Assembly: GCA_003194525.1 (NCBI GenBank)
Contig: NBIV01000209.1
Span: 1-64,000 of the forward strand
Length of the DNA stretch: 64,000 bases
From: Gracilariopsis chorda
Taxonomy: Eukaryota; Rhodophyta; Florideophyceae; Gracilariales; Gracilariaceae
Reading direction: 5' to 3'
The position numbers and the translations under genes were made by a program. The notes under the pieces are model-generated. The model was not told where the DNA came from. It did not search any database and saw only the letters and a program-made list of their open reading frames with translations. Shown here in pieces: positions 22,480 through 34,190 of the stretch (its first letter is position 1; every line of letters begins with the position of its first letter).

Positions 22480-25400
22480 CATCAACCACCGCACGTGCCA
22501 TCTTGGACACAGGGGTCGGTGCAAACCTGGTACCTGTCGACATGATCTTAAGGTCGGCTCTGAACTCCTTAAAGACGCACAAACTACCAACGGTGAGCGA
22601 TGCCTCCAGCAGAACGTTAAGAATCCTCGAGGCTCTGCCTTTCTATCTCCATGTTGGATCCTTAAAGGTTAGAATTTGGTTCCTAGTGGTGACAAATGTG
22701 GCCGCACGCTGCATACTGGGGACTTATTTTTGGGGACAGGTATGTGAGTGCCATCTACCCATACCTGCAGAAGGTGAAATTTCATAATGCCACCCCTGTA
22801 GGTATCGTGTCCACATCTCCAGTAACCGATTCAAATGCGCGTTAAGTGGGCAGACGTCCAAAGAAGACGCAGTCGAACAAACTCCGCGTAATGAAAAGTG
22901 TTCAGATACCCGCGAGGAGTCAGGCCGAGTTCTGGGTGCAATAATCCACCTCAGGCTTGTCCTTCTTGCTAGGGAACCCTCACCTTACTACGAGGCAACA
23001 CTCCATGATGGCTAATGGTGTAATGGAAATGGTCCCGACCATCCCCTTCAGGGTTGTCTTTGCCAACCTTAAGGAGTCTTCTTTAACGCTCTACAAGGGG
23101 ACCGTAGTGAAGATTGCTCTGTCCGCTCCTACAGAACTGGCTTAGATCCCGTCAAATGAACACCTCGCCGTACAGGACACTGTCACCGCAATGGAGATTG
23201 ATTCTTCACCGTCGCCTCGTAAGGGGACACCCCCTGCCTCATGGCAAGAGAAGCTCCAAATTGGCAAAGAAATCGCAAAGTATCGCCAAAGGATAATAGA
23301 AATGTTATCCGCCTTAGAGGATATATGGTCCGGCCTTTGGTCCAAGTGAACTTGACCAAGCACCGGATCCAGTCAACACATGAGTCGAAACCGGTACATC
23401 AACTCCCAAGGAGAGCCGGAACCCATGCACGCGATTTTGAGCGTGAGAAGATCCAACACATATTGGACAAGGGCGTGATTGAGCCGTCCACCTCCGAATG
23501 GGCCTTTCCAACGGTGTTCTTCAAGCAGAAAGATGGATCTCTGAGGTTTTGTATCGATTAAAGGCGCCTAGATGAGGAAAATGTGTGGTATTCGTACCCA
23601 ATATCCCGCATGGATGAATATATCGACTGGTTAGGCGATGCGTCGGTATTCTCTACTCCAGACGCCAACATTGGATATCGGCAAATCGAGAGGGAGGACG
23701 GCGATAAAAACAAGGCAACGTTCACCACCCACTGTGGCATATTTAGATTTTTAGGGATGCCTTCCGGACTGACTAACGCCCCCGCCACATTCCAGTGGGC
23801 ATTTGGCATAATCCTGTCAAAGGTGAAGTGGCAGTATGCCCTGGCATACATTGATGACCTCAATATCTACTCTTGCGCCGTGGAGGGTCCCTTAACGAAT
23901 GTGAAACATGTCCTCCAACTCCTGAAGGATGCTGGCGAACCCTGAAGCTGGAGCAGTGCTACTTCTTCAAGTCCTCTGTGAATTAACTGGGACACGTAGT
24001 GCTCTCCAGTCGCCTACGGATATCAAAGAAGACTCAAGAGGCCATAAAGAAATCCAAACCACCCACGGACCAAACGGAACTAAGTTCTTTCCTAGGTTTG
24101 TTCAACGTCTTCCGCCGGTTTGTCCCTAATTTCTCCCGAACGCGGCCCCATTGAACCACCTTTTAGAAAAAGATTAACCGAAGCAGTTTGCAACCTTTAC
24201 AAACGAGGAGTATGGAGCGTTCGAAATACTGAAAAGGATGCAGATTGAACCTCCGATATCTGTTCTACCGAAACTGCCCGGACGGATGGTCTTGGATACG
24301 GATGCCTGTAACTACCAGGTGGGATGCGCTCTTCTACACGAACAACCAGAAAAAGGACTGCAGCCAATAGGATACTGGAGTCGTACCCTCTCCCAGGCGG
24401 AGCGGAACTACTCCAGCTCCGAACGGGAATATCTCGCTATCGTGTGGGCAGTACTACTGCTGCGCCCCTACTTGGAAGGGACTTTCTTCACCTTGAGGAC
24501 GGATCAAGCTCCAGTGAAGTGGATATTGTCCTTTAATGACGCCTCCGGACGCCTAGACCGTTGGAGGGTGTGCCTGCTGGAGTATGAGTTTGATATCGCC
24601 CACAGCCCAGGCGTGAAACAACAGGCAGCAGGCGCTTTGTACGGTATATCCACCGATGGAGAAGATAGAACCCTCGTGGAGGACACATTTCCCTGCCTCA
24701 CCCTATGTGGCACGGAGAATGGAAGCGATCCTGCAGGAGATCCCGTGGAATGTAATACCCCCAACGGAAAATATGCCGGCATTTCTGAGGTGATGGCCCT
24801 AGTTGAGGAGGAGAAGGAAGTACTCCCCATAACCATGGAGGAAGTTCTGAAGGAGCAGAGTTCTGACCATGTCTGTAAGGAGAGCATCGCCACTGTTGGA
24901 CACACCACATCCCTCTTCGATATAAACGGGGATGGGGTATTGGTGCGCCGCGCACCCCTTAACAGCGCACTCCAAAGGATGGTTCCAGCCAGCCTGTGGG
25001 CTAGGATTCTGTACCTTTCGCACTACCTGCGCTTCGCAGGACACCCGGGCGGTTCCCGTATATATTTTTCCATGAGGAGAGAGTTCTGCTGGCCACACAT
25101 GGCCAACGGTGCTTTCCAAACTAGCACTCCCTTAACTTTGTTTCCTTCTTCAGGTCCTTTGGAGTTTGTGGCCTTGGATATATTGGGCCCTCTAAATTCG
25201 GAGCGGGGATACCGTTATATGCTGGTTATCACCGACCGGTTTTCGAAGCTCACCCATGCCATTCATCTGAGAAGCAGCACGGCTGGAGTTATTGCAGATG
25301 CCTTTCTGGAGAATCGGTTGTACCTGTACGGAATACCCTTGTACGTCCTCACGGATAATGGTCCCCAATTCGCGGCGAAACTCTTCGGCGCCTTCTCAGG

Positions 25401-26385
25401 AATGCTTGAGATAATAAAGCTGTTTACCACCGCCTATCATCCCCAGACGAATGACCAAGTGGAGAGGTTCAATACGACCATCCCCTCGAGGTGAAGAATC
25501 TATACCGCAGACCATAAGAAAGACTGGGACGTGTACGTGGGCCCGCTCATGCCTACAACCTACAGGAGCACTGCTCCACATGGACTTCACCGTTCAATCT
25601 ATTTCTGTCATGGATTCCGCCAAGTGCTGTGATTTCCACGCGCGCCACGGCGCACGCTTCAGACGTTCTTCTGGCGCCCAGGGCAGTTTAATCAAAAAGG
25701 CACCCGTCAGGTGGTATGAGAACGCACTTGCGCTTTCAAATGCTAGGCTGATCGCCTTTGAAAGGAGATAGAAACAGGATTTCGACTTGAAGGTGAAACA
25801 AAGCCCAAAACTGAGAAAAGGGGATGAAATAATGCTCGAAAACCCCCCGGCGACTTCAAAAGAACCACCAGAAGTCACCTGAAAATTGGCGTCAAACACC
25901 TTAGGGCCCAACCAAGTCCTGTCCACATATAAGGATACGATCGCCATCGACATAAGCGGGCTCCGTAACATCGTCTCACGAGACCGGGTGACAAAAATCC
26001 CAGAGCTTCTCCCACGGAAGTGACCTCAGTGGCCACCCACCACTCCTCCTCCACCGCAGACGACACCAGCGACAAGACCGGGCATGGCCCGTTCACCTAA
26101 GGTAGTATCGGCGGACACCCATAGCTCGTGTATTAATGGCGATGCCCCTGCTTTACGCAACACTCCTCGAGATAACCCGGACGTACTCTCGACACCCCAG
26201 GGTAGGACCTTATATGCGGTGGACCACATCAAGTCGCACCGTCAAACCCCTTCAGGATTCAAGTACCGCGTCAGATGGTACGGCTACGCCTCAGTAGGTG
26301 ATACGGAAGGACTTCCGGAACACATTACAAAGAACTTTATCAGAGGATACCACGCTAAGCTGGAGCGAAACTGCAACTCCTCGTA
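22480..26385 (+). pseudogene. pol region of the Gypsy fossil
   Basis: Aspartic protease near 22485 (AILDTGVGANLV). Reverse transcriptase about 23400-23950 with the active-site motif AYIDDLNIYS. RNase H about 24240-24650 (LDTDAC, then TDQAPVKW). Integrase core about 25160-25490 (ALDILGPL, TDNGPQF, HPQTNDQVERF). A C-terminal chromodomain lies at 26205-26380 (YRVRWYGY). Order and spacing match the family. The longest uninterrupted frame, 24238-25494, spans RNase H and integrase. The region as a whole is broken. Confidence 0.85.
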
Positions 26386-27373
26386 GGCGTTTTAGGTTAA
26401 GAAAGGGGGAGAGACCAACAATGGTCTATCTCAGCTCTTCTCTACTACTGGTGACACACATTTTTAAACTACCCCACAGGTTTATTGTCGTTTCTTTTCG
26501 AACCTGTAGGGACTGATGGACACAATTTAACACGAACTTTAGAGGGAAATGCAGTACCATCTAAGGGATAAATTTATTGACTTTACTAACTGGATCCGTA
26601 CAGGCTATGTCAACCGCCTAGGTGTTCCGGCCAAAGCCCGCCGCCTAAAGGTATTGCGCGAAATGATGGATATATTCACCGACAGAGCTGGGTAGGCTGA
26701 ACCACCGATCGTGTAATAGCACGAATACCTGAGTGTTGCCATGATCGAGATGCTCCCCAGGCCGGAGTGGCGCACCAGTAGACGTGTGGTACACCTGAGG
26801 ACCCACGGAAGTCGAAGATTGATCGTTGTAAGCTTGAGATATTCCAAAGAAGAAGAAGAAAGCAAGAAGAGCAGGAGAAAGTTGTGTGTTGATACCAGAA
26901 AAGGAGAGAGATACCTGCCGAGCAGTGTAGACGCTTATATGTCCTTCAGGAATGGCAGGGCCATCTCAAAGCGGTGAGGGAAATCGTGTGGATGACGCCT
27001 CGGAGGATGCCAGAGACGTAGGCCGCTCCATATTGCCAAACCGATTCATAGTTCCGCGTTCAAGCGTTCCATCAGGATATGAAAGTCGGCTGCACGAGGA
27101 AGTGGAGAAATGGGGCTGGAATGCACCTGATCGCCGGAAGGAGTTACACCTCAGGTATGAGCAGACTTGGGTGAGGCTAGGGCCGATTTTCGCCTTGGAG
27201 ATTCCGAAAGAACAACGCACGGAAGGAAAGCGTATGCGAGGACAGCACCTGCGATGGAGGTAAGACTCATCACTGCAAGGAGTGCCCCGAGAGGACTCAC
27301 AGAATCACTGAAGAAGACGAGCACTTAGGCGTGATGCACCTGGAGGACGTGGTGCAATCCAAGAAAGGGGGTT

Positions 27374-27937
27374 TGTAGTATAATGGGTACCATGCATGCT
27401 CCTAAGGATGGGCTGTTACGGAAGATTCCTAACGGAGTATCTGTAATTTCTCACTGGTGCCACATAGCATACCACTCCACAGGAATAAGTCCAGTGGACT
27501 GTAATTTGACTAGGTGAAATAAGCTAACTTAGATTTTTATAGGGTACAGTAGACAGTTTTCGTCGATTTCAGCTGGCGGCACTGTATATAGTGCGCCGCT
27601 GAAGCTCCACCTCCGGGGAAGTAAACCAAGACCCCTCAAGGCTTGTTCTAGTTCGTTTGGTTCAACCTCGTGATACTCACCATCAGTTACACTATTAAAT
27701 TATCCTCTAGCTGTCGTTTCTAAGCCAGCGATACCCAGTGCGTCTCATAGCAGCGCCTGTAGGGTTATCTTCTGCCCAGTGACCCCGTCTCAGGTTGGTG
27801 CTTGCAGATCTCCTTTCAGGATTCCCCCGGTCACCACTTCAATATTAGGGAGACCACCACCTATTGGAACTCAACTTTTAGGCCAAATCTAAAAGTCCTA
27901 TTTTATGGACGTTGTGCCCAGCACTGGTGGTACCACA
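27374..27937 (+). repeat. Right LTR of the Gypsy fossil
   Basis: Same length as the left copy, about 91% identical by hand alignment, with the same TGTAGTA start and ACCACA end. Confidence 0.88.
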
Positions 27938-28191
27938 GCACCGCAGCCATTCACAGTTCTTTCAGGTATGCCATTAAATACACTTTCATTTTCACGTCAC
28001 AGGTATTTAATCATGAAAGCAGCTGTATACATAAGACTCCCTCTCATATATAATTATACTGGACTGTTCTTTGGTCGAGAGGCGGTCGAAACTATCCCTT
28101 ATATTGATAATTTCGCTTGAATATCACTAGTTTGATAACTGTAGAAAAGCTAAAATCGTGAAGATGGTATGGATGATGGCGCCTTTTTGAC

Positions 28192-30259
28192 GTACGAAGG
28201 TACAGGTGAACACTGAAACTAGTATGGGTCCAGAATTAGTGTGTGCACGATATTAGTGTATGCCACACTAATTTCTGTATACCAAAGATATCTTTTGTCC
28301 CAAATAATGTGGGTTAGAAATAACCATGGCGCCAAAAGCAACCATTTTAAATGCACCTACTCACAATGTTCCATCTACGAGCAAAATATCCCTGCTCAGA
28401 AGTCCTCTGAGAACCCGTATAGCTGCTGATGTTGCTTTATGCTTCTCATATTATCAGTTCTTTTGCACGAATGGAACATGACGCACAGCCTACAGACAAT
28501 ACTATGCTTCCAGTCAATGATACTATTTCGCCAAGCAACGATACCCAGCCACTGGCCAACAGCCCCTTGTCGCCCGAACCACAACGTTAAAAACGTTCTG
28601 CAGAAAACGTCTTAAACAACTCTCATCGTGCTGTAATTCCTGGATGGATGATTCAAACATGAGCTGCGATTGGAGAGAAACATATCGTTTCCAGGGCAAT
28701 CAAACAATTTCCGCTGTGATTCAAAGGAAGTTATAAAGCTAACATTCAGCACGCATCTCGGTATTGGAGATATCGCCACGGTTTTATAGATGGCAATGAT
28801 CGTATTAGCAAGAACAACAACATTTCGTTCATCAATGCAACGGCAAATGGTGTACGTCGACATTTTGTCAAGGCCAAACCCGGTCGTGGACGCCTGTTAG
28901 CCAAATGGGTAGCTGCCTTGCACTCCGATCTAATCCAAAAGTTCAATAGAATGAGAAAAGAAGGCGGTTCATTCAATGCTCGCTTGCTACGGAAGCTGGC
29001 ACACAGTCTGATAGCAAAAAGTCTCGAAGGGACATATCACAAGAATATGTTGGATGAACGTACAGAAACTTCAATTGTAGATCGAATCACTTCTCGATTG
29101 ATATAATCTTTTATAGTACGGAGCCATATTGTGAAACGCTCGCAGTGCGGTAAGCTCATGGTATCACCGGCGAAACCGGAACAAACTGAGAGAGAAGTTG
29201 GCTTTAACCTTGGTCAACTGGCTCGCGAATTTTGCTCTAAGACTCTGAAAGAAGAAGACGTTTTCAACTCAGATGATACGCATTTCTGCATAAATATGGA
29301 GAAACATAAAACTTTTGCGTTGGTTGGAGACCGTCATGTCCGTTATGCAGACGTCTTGTCCGGCGATGATGCGATGAAAATAATGGTTTTTATTTCTGGA
29401 CGGCCGGATGCGAAGTTAGAGATTCCGATGATGATATTTGAAAATGTAGACAAACATTATCATATCCGTGGCCTTCCGGATAACATTCAAGGTTTCGCCT
29501 ACATAACTGGTCTTAAGGGCTGGATGGACAAGTGCGTCTTCTTAGAATGGGTGAAGGAGAAACGTATCCTTAGGCCGTCACCAAATTATCGCAAGCAGGT
29601 CATCTATGTAGGCAATGCCAACACTCATGATATCACAGAACAAGTGAAGAGGCGTTAGAAGAGAGTAACACGGAGAAAAGATACTTCCCCCGCAACGCTA
29701 CTCCTCTTGTGCAGCCGGCAGCTAGTTTCATAACAAACAACCCAAAACGCATTGGCGCAACGAATGGGAGGAGTTCAAGATGACTCCGATGGAAAATAAC
29801 ATGTGGATGACCGGTGCGAATGCTTTAGGAAAGTTTAGCAATCCTGGGAAAAGACATTTCATTAAGCTCGCTGCAAGGTCAGTACGTGTTTTAAGTATGC
29901 TACGCGATGAGAATGGAGTAACGTACGCTCGTAAAGCAATGATACTGTGTGGGATGGGCTTTAATCTTAACGGGAAAGGGGAAGAGCGCCAGTTGTTTCC
30001 AGAACTGCAGTCCATTACTATCAAGTATGTGAGAACTTCGAAGGGGAGGCTGTTGGGGTTGGATCGTAGGTGTTGGTTTTGGTCACTCTATACTTGTGAT
30101 CACGAAATAGTGTGGTCCACAGTAATAAGTTTAAATACCAATTTGTGTGGTTTTCAAGCTAGTGTGGGTCACACTATATGTTGTGTGGCATTCCAATATC
30201 ATTTCTTCTTAAATAGTGTGGCCCACACTAGTTTCAGTGTTCACCTCTACCTTTGGTAC
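28192..30259 (+). mobile_element. DDE transposon with terminal inverted repeats
   Basis: The ends are inverted copies. The left end reads AGGTGAACACTGAAACTAGT from 28204, and its exact reverse complement ends at 30246. TA dinucleotides flank a 2045-base body at 28203-30247. The similarity continues outward with small differences (GTACGAAGGTA against GTACCAAAGGTA), so the repeats may be longer. The subterminal regions carry several imperfect copies of AGTGTGGNCCACACT, plausible transposase-binding sites. The interior encodes a single transposase, now defective. Confidence 0.82.
28780..30050 (+). pseudogene. DDE_1-like transposase, defective
   Basis: Protein-like sequence begins near 28795 with a basic N-terminal DNA-binding part. 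The largest open part, 29107-29658, holds the first half of the catalytic core. It has NSDDTHF with the first acidic residues, then an IRGLPDN and GLKGWMD stretch typical of transposases of this group. The second catalytic motif reads VIYVGNANTHD where the family has VDN, so a catalytic Asp appears replaced by Gly. A C-terminal part resumes in another frame around 29760-30050 (ENGVTYARKAMILCG). There is a stop near 29104 and another at 29656, plus a frame change. It is closest to pogo/Tc1-related DDE_1 enzymes; assignment to superfamily is secure, the subfamily is not. Confidence 0.75.
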
Positions 30260-32102
30260 TTCTGGACCTTGAGGGCCTCTGAAGTCCAGAGTCTGAACAT
30301 TACATATTTAACCACTTGTACTATGTTTGGCTAAGGTTCTGCAAAGTGGGAGAAGTCCGTGGTAAATGCAGCGTCCAACAACAACGATCAGCAACGCAAT
30401 CTAAGGTGAGCCTTTGACGGTATCCACTGTACGTATTAAACCTTATTTAAAGATACGGATAATTCGCAACGATTTGGAATAATGTAAGCATCATGTTGCA
30501 CGATTTCATAACACGGGACGACAACAGCCCTTTTTGTACCCTTCTCTGCCGGAGTGTAGCTTGAAAATATATTCGTAGCTCGAGAGTACCAGCACTGGCG
30601 TGCAATGCCAATAGATTGTAGACCGAAAAGAATTAGTAATAACGTGAGTACTGCGGCGGTAGGCACAAGAAATTCACCGCCTCGACTAGGGCAAGACGGA
30701 AATAGATGATGATAAAAGCGAACACAAGACAGCAGCCCACTAGTAGCGGTAGAGAAGAACAATGGAAGCAACAGCTGCGCAATCAGAACCTTATTTATAG
30801 CGCAATATGGATACGAACGTCTTTATTGAACACGCACGACCAAAACCTTAGGTCTAGTGCGTGGCTTGGATCAAACTAATACGCCGGCTGATCTCGTAAC
30901 AGACCGAGGCAGCCGAGTCACTCACGGTGTGCTGGAGATCATGTTGCACGGTTAAGCGGGGAAAGTGGGGTAGAATAGTGTTGGAGGCAAGGAGGAGCAG
31001 AAATATCTAAGAGAAGGTGGGGCTCACCAGAGGAATGAGAAGTGGTCTGGCCCAGGTTGGCTTGGAGGCCGCCAACCTTGGGCTTTTATAGACAAGTATT
31101 CTAGGCGCATAATCTCTGGTTACGCATACTAGATCTACATGACAACTCATAGTAACCTGTCATGGGCCACATCCTTACCATGGCTGGCCATATTGGCAAA
31201 AGTTTTTATACATCTTAGGGTATTTTTTGTCTATGTAATATCTGGTGAGGGGCGCCGAACAATTCCAGAAAAGTTCTTCCAGCCGACTCACCATGGCTAA
31301 GCTTCTACCTCTAAATGTTACCCGGCTCGTTTGACAGATATCTGACGATTCTATTCCCGTAACCACCCGCTAAGCACAGTCGTTTCATTGATGACGAAGC
31401 CTCCGAATCAGGGCCTTGTACCGACGAAGGGCTCTCAATTCTTGCACAGTAGGCTTTGAAGCCTCAGAACAGAGCCATAAATTCATCTCACAGTGTTGCG
31501 CAGTTTTGTGTCCTACTTGTGGCTCTGGCGGTTGGCCACCAGAAAGGGAATGAGCTGCAGCCCTCTCTTCGACATATTTTGGACTGCCTACAACTTTTAT
31601 ATGTACAAGGTATATCGGAAGGAATGATATTTGTGGCCCACATTGTCGTCGTCCCCTTGTGAGGGGTGTTATGCTTGCAGTGGCCACATCAATAGATACA
31701 GGGTTGCAGCGACAGGATTAATACTTCCTACCATCCTTCCCTATGACTTCAATAAACTGCCTCTTCTTGCGTGTATACGTTGCAATAGCGATGCGATAAT
31801 GCGGGTGGCGACGCCGGAGTCTGTAGCACTGCAGGAGCTGCTCACAGGACTGGAAAAGCGGCAGACGTTGTGTCGCACGAGCTAATGCACATGGCGATGG
31901 CTGTGAAGATGAAAAAAAATGAAACAGTCGAATATGGTGTAGTCTCAGGTGGGCAAGTTTGGGAAGGAGGTTGGGTGTGGCAGTTGAACCGACTACGCCG
32001 GAAGAGGTGGAAATACAAAAAACATAGTCCTTTGAGCGGACGTCACCGCAGGACCGGGGGTGTTGGGGCGTTGGCAAGGGTCATAAATAACATGTTGACC
32101 AA
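30260..32102. other. Intergenic; possible LTR leader fragment
   Basis: No recognised gene. Around 31215-31330 a GGGGCGCCGAACA-like stretch is followed by an ATG (31292) and a short open frame, reminiscent of an LTR-element leader and gag start, but nothing confirms it. A minus-strand frame at 31385-31687 is protein-like without a known domain and starts with ATG-less context uncertain. Confidence 0.3.
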
Positions 32103-32657
32103 TTAAGGGGACATGAAAGGTGTGCTGTATCTGACCGATTGATGGCAAAAAATGCCCAGAATGATTTGGGAGTGCGGGCTTAGGCGGCATATAGCTGACG
32201 TGCTGAAACCGCGAAAACGGAGCGGTGGAAAATGAAGTAGGTATGGAAGTTTAAAGCGGCGGGGTAGGACAGACTGGCGGTGGTAGGCTATTGATAGGCA
32301 TATTGAGCGGTTGCGACAGATACGGTTACGGCACGTGGAACAACGGTGGTGATTCTGATTTGTGCAAGAGCTACAGCGCAGTACCAAGCACTCGACAGCT
32401 TCAACCCGTTTACAATGGAAACGCACACTGCTGAGTGGGTGGGGGATGGGCGAGCATAGCAAAACGGACAGCGTTTTGTCGTTTGAACTTTTCTTTGTGA
32501 CTTTTCTCCCACTGGCAAGGGGCGGGGAGGGGATGGGCGAGCATAGCAAAACGAACAGCGTTTTGTCGTTTGGATTTTTGTCTGTGACTTTTCTCCCACC
32601 GGCAAGTGGCGGGGAGGCAAATGGCGCAGTGGAAGGGGCAGAAGCGGCTAGAGCCAT
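32103..32657 (-). CDS. Hypothetical protein with internal repeat, doubtful
   Basis: A 184-residue frame from the first ATG. It is rich in Ser, Pro, Arg and Cys, has no known domain, and includes two tandem 29-residue units encoded by the 87-bp DNA repeat. The opposite strand is also open across the same repeat, as expected for GC-rich repeat DNA. The frame may therefore be a by-product of composition rather than a gene. No promoter was identified. Confidence 0.2.
   Translation of the reverse strand: MALAASAPSTAPFASPPLAGGRKVTDKNPNDKTLFVLLCSPIPSPPLASGRKVTKKSSNDKTLSVLLCSPIPHPLSSVRFHCKRVEAVECLVLRCSSCTNQNHHRCSTCRNRICRNRSICLSIAYHRQSVLPRRFKLPYLLHFPPLRFRGFSTSAICRLSPHSQIILGIFCHQSVRYSTPFMSP
32444..32617. 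repeat. Two 87-bp tandem copies
   Basis: Both copies start GGATGGGCGAGCATAGCAAA and differ at only about eight positions. The period is a multiple of three, so the repeat keeps reading frame on both strands. Confidence 0.85.
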
Positions 32658-33213
32658 AGCGTTTGTCGTGAACCTTTTTGCATCACTCACCAGGGGCGTC
32701 GGGGTGCGGCACGGCAAAAGCTGTTGCCGTTGGCGGAAGTGGCGAGAAGGATTTGGTCCTTAAAATGAGATAGAATATCACATGGATGTCACCCTCTCCA
32801 TGCCTTTTCTACCTAGGGCAACAAAGGGGGGGGAAGATTTGACAATTAATAAGGTAGTACCAACGCATAAGAATTTTATCATATGCAGCCCCCAAGTTGT
32901 ACAGTCTGTGAAACCAGAATAAAGCCACCCCCCTCTTCCACCGTTTTTCTTGAAAGACTCTTCCCTTTCTGTAGCACGGTAGTTCAAATGGATGAAATTA
33001 ACAAACGTAACCTATCTGTCAAGTCAGATTACGTTCCAACCCTGCTGGATGCCTCCATTTAACCAATAACAATCCATACTTGCATAATTCAATTAAATTC
33101 CACATACCTTAAGTCCATCTCATTGAAAAGTGCGCGCACTACAAAGTAATTTAAAACCCACAACAGGTTAAACTGTATCTCCCTCAGTTTCCCCAAGTCC
33201 AAAAAAGGTGAAG

Positions 33214-34190
33214 ATGGGACACAGTAAGCCCTTGTTGGACAAAGAAAATGGGATGATTCTTGCAGCTTCATCTCAATGTTGCTCGCAGAGAAAAATAGGT
33301 CAGAATTTGAACCGCTCTTGCACTGTTGTGTAGAACGTTTTAAGGAATCCCAACACTTACAATACTCAGTTTAAAGGGTCAAACAACAACCAAACTGACC
33401 CGTACTGCAAACATAGCGTTATTTCGTGTCGCTTCAAACGAAACTTCATCGGCAAGAGAGCTTCGTAACGCTCTTTCACTACCAGTATCTGTCAGAAGTG
33501 GTCAACAGATTTTGAAGAATGATCCAAATTAAATTTATAAGAAGATGAAGAAGTTACCAATGTTGACAGGCTGCCATAAAAAAGAACGAGTACTTTGGGC
33601 TCGTCATACAATGAAAGTTTCTATGGAACAGTGGAAGAAAACTATTTTCTACGATGAGAAAAGGTTTACTCCTGTTGGTCCTGATGGGTTTGCATACTAT
33701 TGCCATTATCTTGGTAATAAAGAATTGGTCTTTTAGAAGAAGCATAGTGGTAGATATTCGGTCATGTTATGATGTGCATGTTCTTTTTATGGTTTGAATA
33801 AGTTAGTAGTTTGCAAAAGTAATATGGAACTTACAATGTACTGCAAATTACTAGAGAAAAACATACTTTCATTTGCGGCTGAAACATTGGAAGAAGTTTT
33901 TACTTTTCCACAAGATGAGGCTTCTCTACATTGGTCTGTTTATACTATGAAGTGGTTAAAAGACGGCAATGTTGATGTTTTTCTCTGACCAGCTAAGTCT
34001 GCCGACCTAAACATTACGGAAAACATCTGGTTACTGTTTCCATGTTGATACTACGCTAATCAGCGCCAGTATAAGGATGTTAGAACGCTTGTGGTAGTTG
34101 TTCTGGACTGTTGGAACGAGTTGATTAATGAGTAATTGGAAACTCTGTACAAGTTTTTACAGGAGTGTTGCATAAAATTGGTGGAAAAGA
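33214..34190 (+). pseudogene. Tc1/mariner-like transposase remnant
   Basis: The ATG at 33214 opens MGHSKPLLDKENGMILA and then CSQRKIGQNLNRSCTVV, the paired helix-turn-helix start of Tc1-like transposases. The catalytic region follows in pieces: FYDEKRFTPVGPDGFAYY (33650-33700), FPQDEASLH (33906-33932) and ADLNITENIW (33997-34026). The spacing between second Asp and Glu fits DD34E. Stops occur after CTVV (33331), after ELVF (33734) and after DVFL (33986), with at least one frame change. Terminal inverted repeats were not found with certainty; TACAGTCTGTGAAACC at 32900 is a possible left end without a matching right end. Confidence 0.75.

Larger units (their letters stand above)
18366..27937 (+). 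mobile_element. Ty3/Gypsy chromovirus fossil with both LTRs
   Basis: A 9.57-kb element bounded by two direct LTRs of 564 bases each. Inside, in order, are a decayed gag region, aspartic protease, reverse transcriptase, RNase H, integrase and a chromodomain, the last marking the chromovirus branch. A plausible tRNA-primed start beginning TGGTCTCCC lies two bases after the left LTR. A purine tract ending in GGGGG lies just before the right one. My hand alignment of the LTRs gives about 50 differences in 564 positions, roughly 9%, so the insertion is not recent. No clean target-site duplication is seen. The element is broken, with many breaks, worst in the gag half. Confidence 0.9.

Noticed and set aside
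30436-30771. Minus-strand frame with a transmembrane-like segment behind a TATA-like sequence
   Set aside because: The frame contains no ATG at all, so it cannot be a simple gene.
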